Shown piece by piece: positions 6,096-6,327 of a stretch of DNA of 6,327 nucleotides (its first letter is position 1; each line of letters opens with the position of its first letter). The DNA lies in assembly GCA_905235815.1 (NCBI GenBank), contig CAJOMT010000080.1, forward strand, positions 1-6,327, read 5' to 3'. The notes under the pieces are model-generated. The model saw nothing but the letters and a program-made list of their open reading frames with translations. It searched no databases and was not told the DNA's origin. Both the position numbers and the translations under genes were made by a program. The stretch is from an uncultured Clostridia bacterium. Its GTDB lineage: Bacteria; Bacillota; Clostridia; Christensenellales; Borkfalkiaceae.

Positions 6096-6124
6096 ATTAT
6101 ATCAATAAGAATTATTAAAGTCAA
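6096..6124 (-). promoter_or_regulatory. tcdA promoter
   Basis: On the minus strand TTGACT (6119-6124) and TATAAT (6096-6101) are 17 nt apart, matching the sigma-A consensus in 11 of 12 positions. Transcription would begin around 6088-6090, right at the AGGA ribosome site, giving a leader of only about 15 nt before the ATG at 6073. Its position decides against the upstream start. Confidence 0.85.
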
Positions 6125-6133
6125 TAAAAATCC

Positions 6134-6162
6134 TTGCCAAAGAGCCCAAAAGGTGTTATAAT
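6134..6162 (+). promoter_or_regulatory. tRNA-Val promoter with extended -10
   Basis: TTGCCA (6134-6139) and a perfect TATAAT (6157-6162) are 17 nt apart, with TG one base before the -10 (TGTTATAAT). The predicted transcription start lies only a few bases ahead of the mature tRNA 5' end at 6173, so the leader to be removed by RNase P is very short. Confidence 0.88.
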
Positions 6163-6172
6163 ATCAATTGAC

Positions 6173-6249
6173 GGAAGCGTAGCTCAGCCGGTTAGAGCGC
6201 TTGCCTCACATGCAAGAGGTCGGGGGTTCAAGTCCCTTCGTTTCCACCA
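6173..6249 (+). tRNA. tRNA-Val (anticodon CAC)
   Basis: The 77-nt gene folds as a complete cloverleaf. The acceptor stem is GGAAGCG with CGTTTCC (one G-T pair). The D arm is GCTC/GAGC (6182-6185 and 6195-6198) around a nine-base loop with GG. The anticodon stem is CTTGC/GCAAG with loop CTCACAT, anticodon CAC at 6207-6209, reading the valine codon GUG. The variable loop is AGGTC and the T arm GGGGG-TTCAAGT-CCCTT, with two G-T pairs at its outer end. The CCA end is encoded (6247-6249). It is a single tRNA with its own promoter and terminator, not part of a cluster within this window. Confidence 0.98.
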
Positions 6250-6256
6250 ATAAGAG

Positions 6257-6288
6257 AGAGAGGGTATGTACCCTCTCTATTTTATTTT
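6257..6288 (+). terminator. Intrinsic terminator of tRNA-Val
   Basis: AGAGAGGGT (6257-6265) pairs perfectly with ACCCTCTCT (6270-6278) around the loop ATGT, followed by the T-rich run 6280-6288 broken by a single A. It begins 7 nt after the encoded CCA. Confidence 0.9.
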
Positions 6289-6327
6289 GACTTTAATTAG
6301 CCGAATGCAATGTAACGTTGTAACTGT

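Noticed and set aside
6173..6249. tRNA-Val as a substrate of the neighbouring TcdA
   Set aside because: TcdA acts on t6A37 in tRNAs reading ANN codons; this tRNA reads GUG, so adjacency does not imply modification.
6311..6324. Short tandem repeat TGTAAC at 8-nt spacing near the right edge
   Set aside because: There are only two six-base copies, which is easily chance, and the window ends there.
6173..6327. tRNA-Val as attachment site of an integrated element
   Set aside because: No second copy of the tRNA 3' end and no integrase gene lie in the window; the tRNA is complete and followed by its own terminator.

Overview
The window looks like chromosomal DNA of a low-to-mid GC Gram-positive bacterium, probably a gut-type member of Clostridia. 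The grounds are strong AGGAGG-type ribosome sites, a Gram-positive lipoprotein signal with lipobox LAAC, a YkpA-type ABC-F ATPase, short intergenic gaps and intrinsic terminators. The genus cannot be named from the sequence.

Layout from left to right. (1) Positions 3-284, plus strand: the C-terminal 93 residues of a gene cut by the window edge, unrecognised, beta-rich, and much poorer in CG dinucleotides than the other genes. (2) Positions 285-600: no gene, but a series of inverted repeats, one of them strong (14 of 15 pairs), ending in a perfect 16-bp bidirectional terminator. This may be a long structured 3' UTR or an undescribed RNA. (3) Positions 681-4932, minus strand: a likely operon read as lipoprotein, then ABC-F ATPase, then UDP-glucose 4-epimerase (galE). 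A near-consensus promoter lies ahead of the lipoprotein. A perfect 12-bp hairpin with a short T-run fills the gap before the ABC-F gene, so transcription into the last two genes may be only partial. The galE ribosome site overlaps the ABC-F stop codon. (4) Positions 5090-5350, plus strand: an 86-residue protein of unknown function, convergent with the next gene. (5) Positions 5366-6073, minus strand: tcdA, the E1-like enzyme that cyclises t6A37 in tRNA. (6) Positions 6173-6249, plus strand: tRNA-Val(CAC), with its own consensus promoter and terminator. The tcdA and tRNA-Val promoters stand back to back with 9 bp between their -35 boxes.

Functionally the window joins sugar-nucleotide supply (GalE, with a Cys at the specificity position that predicts UDP-GalNAc/GlcNAc activity too), translation support (ABC-F, TcdA, tRNA-Val) and one surface lipoprotein. 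No mobile element, CRISPR array or defence system was seen. The items most worth checking are the noncoding block at 285-560, the hairpin between lipoprotein and ABC-F genes, and the unidentified 86-residue protein. Nothing here amounts to a clearly new biological system.
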